Position numbers and translations under genes: made by a program. From an uncultured Clostridia bacterium (lineage in GTDB: Bacteria; Bacillota; Clostridia; Oscillospirales; Acutalibacteraceae): a DNA stretch of 7,239 bases. Location: positions 1-7,239 of the forward strand of contig CAMBQD010000050.1 of the NCBI GenBank assembly GCA_945869905.1, in the 5' to 3' direction. This document shows, piece by piece, positions 7,186 to 7,239 of the stretch. Every line of letters begins with the position of its first letter. Position 1 is the first letter of the stretch. The notes under the pieces were generated by a model. That model saw nothing but the letters and a program-made list of their open reading frames with translations, was not told the origin of the DNA and made no database searches.

Positions 7186-7239
7186 TGAAGTGAACCCCAA
7201 AGTTTAGACAAAATTTAATATTAAATTGTTTGCGAATGA
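7186..7239. mobile_element. Terminal inverted repeat and edge of a probable IS3/IS150-type insertion sequence, continues past window
   Basis: The stretch beginning TGAAGTGAACCCC and followed by AAAGTTTAGACA (7186-7210) resembles the terminal repeats of many IS3-family (IS150-group) elements, which start with TG and contain a CCCC-AAAA-GTTAGACA core. It abruptly follows the recG 3' end. The next 29 bases are A+T rich and have no recognisable coding content. The transposase genes and the opposite end would lie to the right, and the orientation cannot be told. The match is from memory of the family, not a search. Confidence 0.5.

Noticed and set aside
7212..7227. Perfect 16-base A/T palindrome AATTTAATATTAAATT.
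   Set aside because: It is made only of A and T in A+T-rich DNA inside the presumed IS end; there is no G+C stem or T-run for a terminator and no known operator match.
1..7239. Genome-wide reassignment of TGA to an amino acid.
   Set aside because: TGA ends the lipoprotein (3020-3022) and Asp23-family (3430-3432) genes at the expected lengths, each followed by a well-placed ribosome site for the next gene.

Overview
The window looks like a stretch of chromosome from a low-to-moderate GC Firmicute, most likely an anaerobic member of Clostridia (gut Ruminococcaceae/Oscillospirales-like). The reasons are strong AGGAGG-type ribosome binding sites, A+T-rich intergenic DNA with sigma-A-like promoters, and the Firmicute gene order Asp23-like (yloU) - fakA (yloV) - recG. 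The exact taxon cannot be fixed from the sequence alone.

Layout. Positions 1-578 (minus strand) hold a LOG-family phosphoribohydrolase that runs off the left edge, lacking only its extreme C-terminus. A short A+T-rich intergenic region (579-758) carries plausible divergent promoters. On the plus strand come a YmdB-type metallophosphoesterase with a TTG start (759-1532), then a translationally coupled family 5 solute-binding lipoprotein (1535-3022) with no permease genes nearby. A good sigma-A-like promoter overlaps the stop codon of that gene and appears to drive a second unit: Asp23/Gls24-family protein (3076-3432), fatty acid kinase FakA (3450-5114) and ATP-dependent DNA helicase RecG (from 5118).

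The most notable anomaly is in recG. The frame is interrupted by an in-frame TGA at 6840-6842, exactly where RecG proteins carry a conserved Cys just after helicase motif VI. The same frame then continues with clean RecG homology, including the TRG translocation motif, to a TAA at 7149-7151. The stop therefore splits an otherwise full-length RecG (676 codons) into a 574-residue piece and a 101-codon remainder. TGA is a normal stop for two other genes here, so the cause is a recent point mutation, a sequence error, or local recoding; no convincing SECIS hairpin is visible.

The last about 54 bases (from 7186) resemble the terminal inverted repeat of an IS3/IS150-type insertion sequence, which continues beyond the window. 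It may have inserted into the transcription terminator of the recG operon. Otherwise the window is ordinary housekeeping DNA. I see no CRISPR array, tRNA, rRNA, defence system or biosynthetic cluster.
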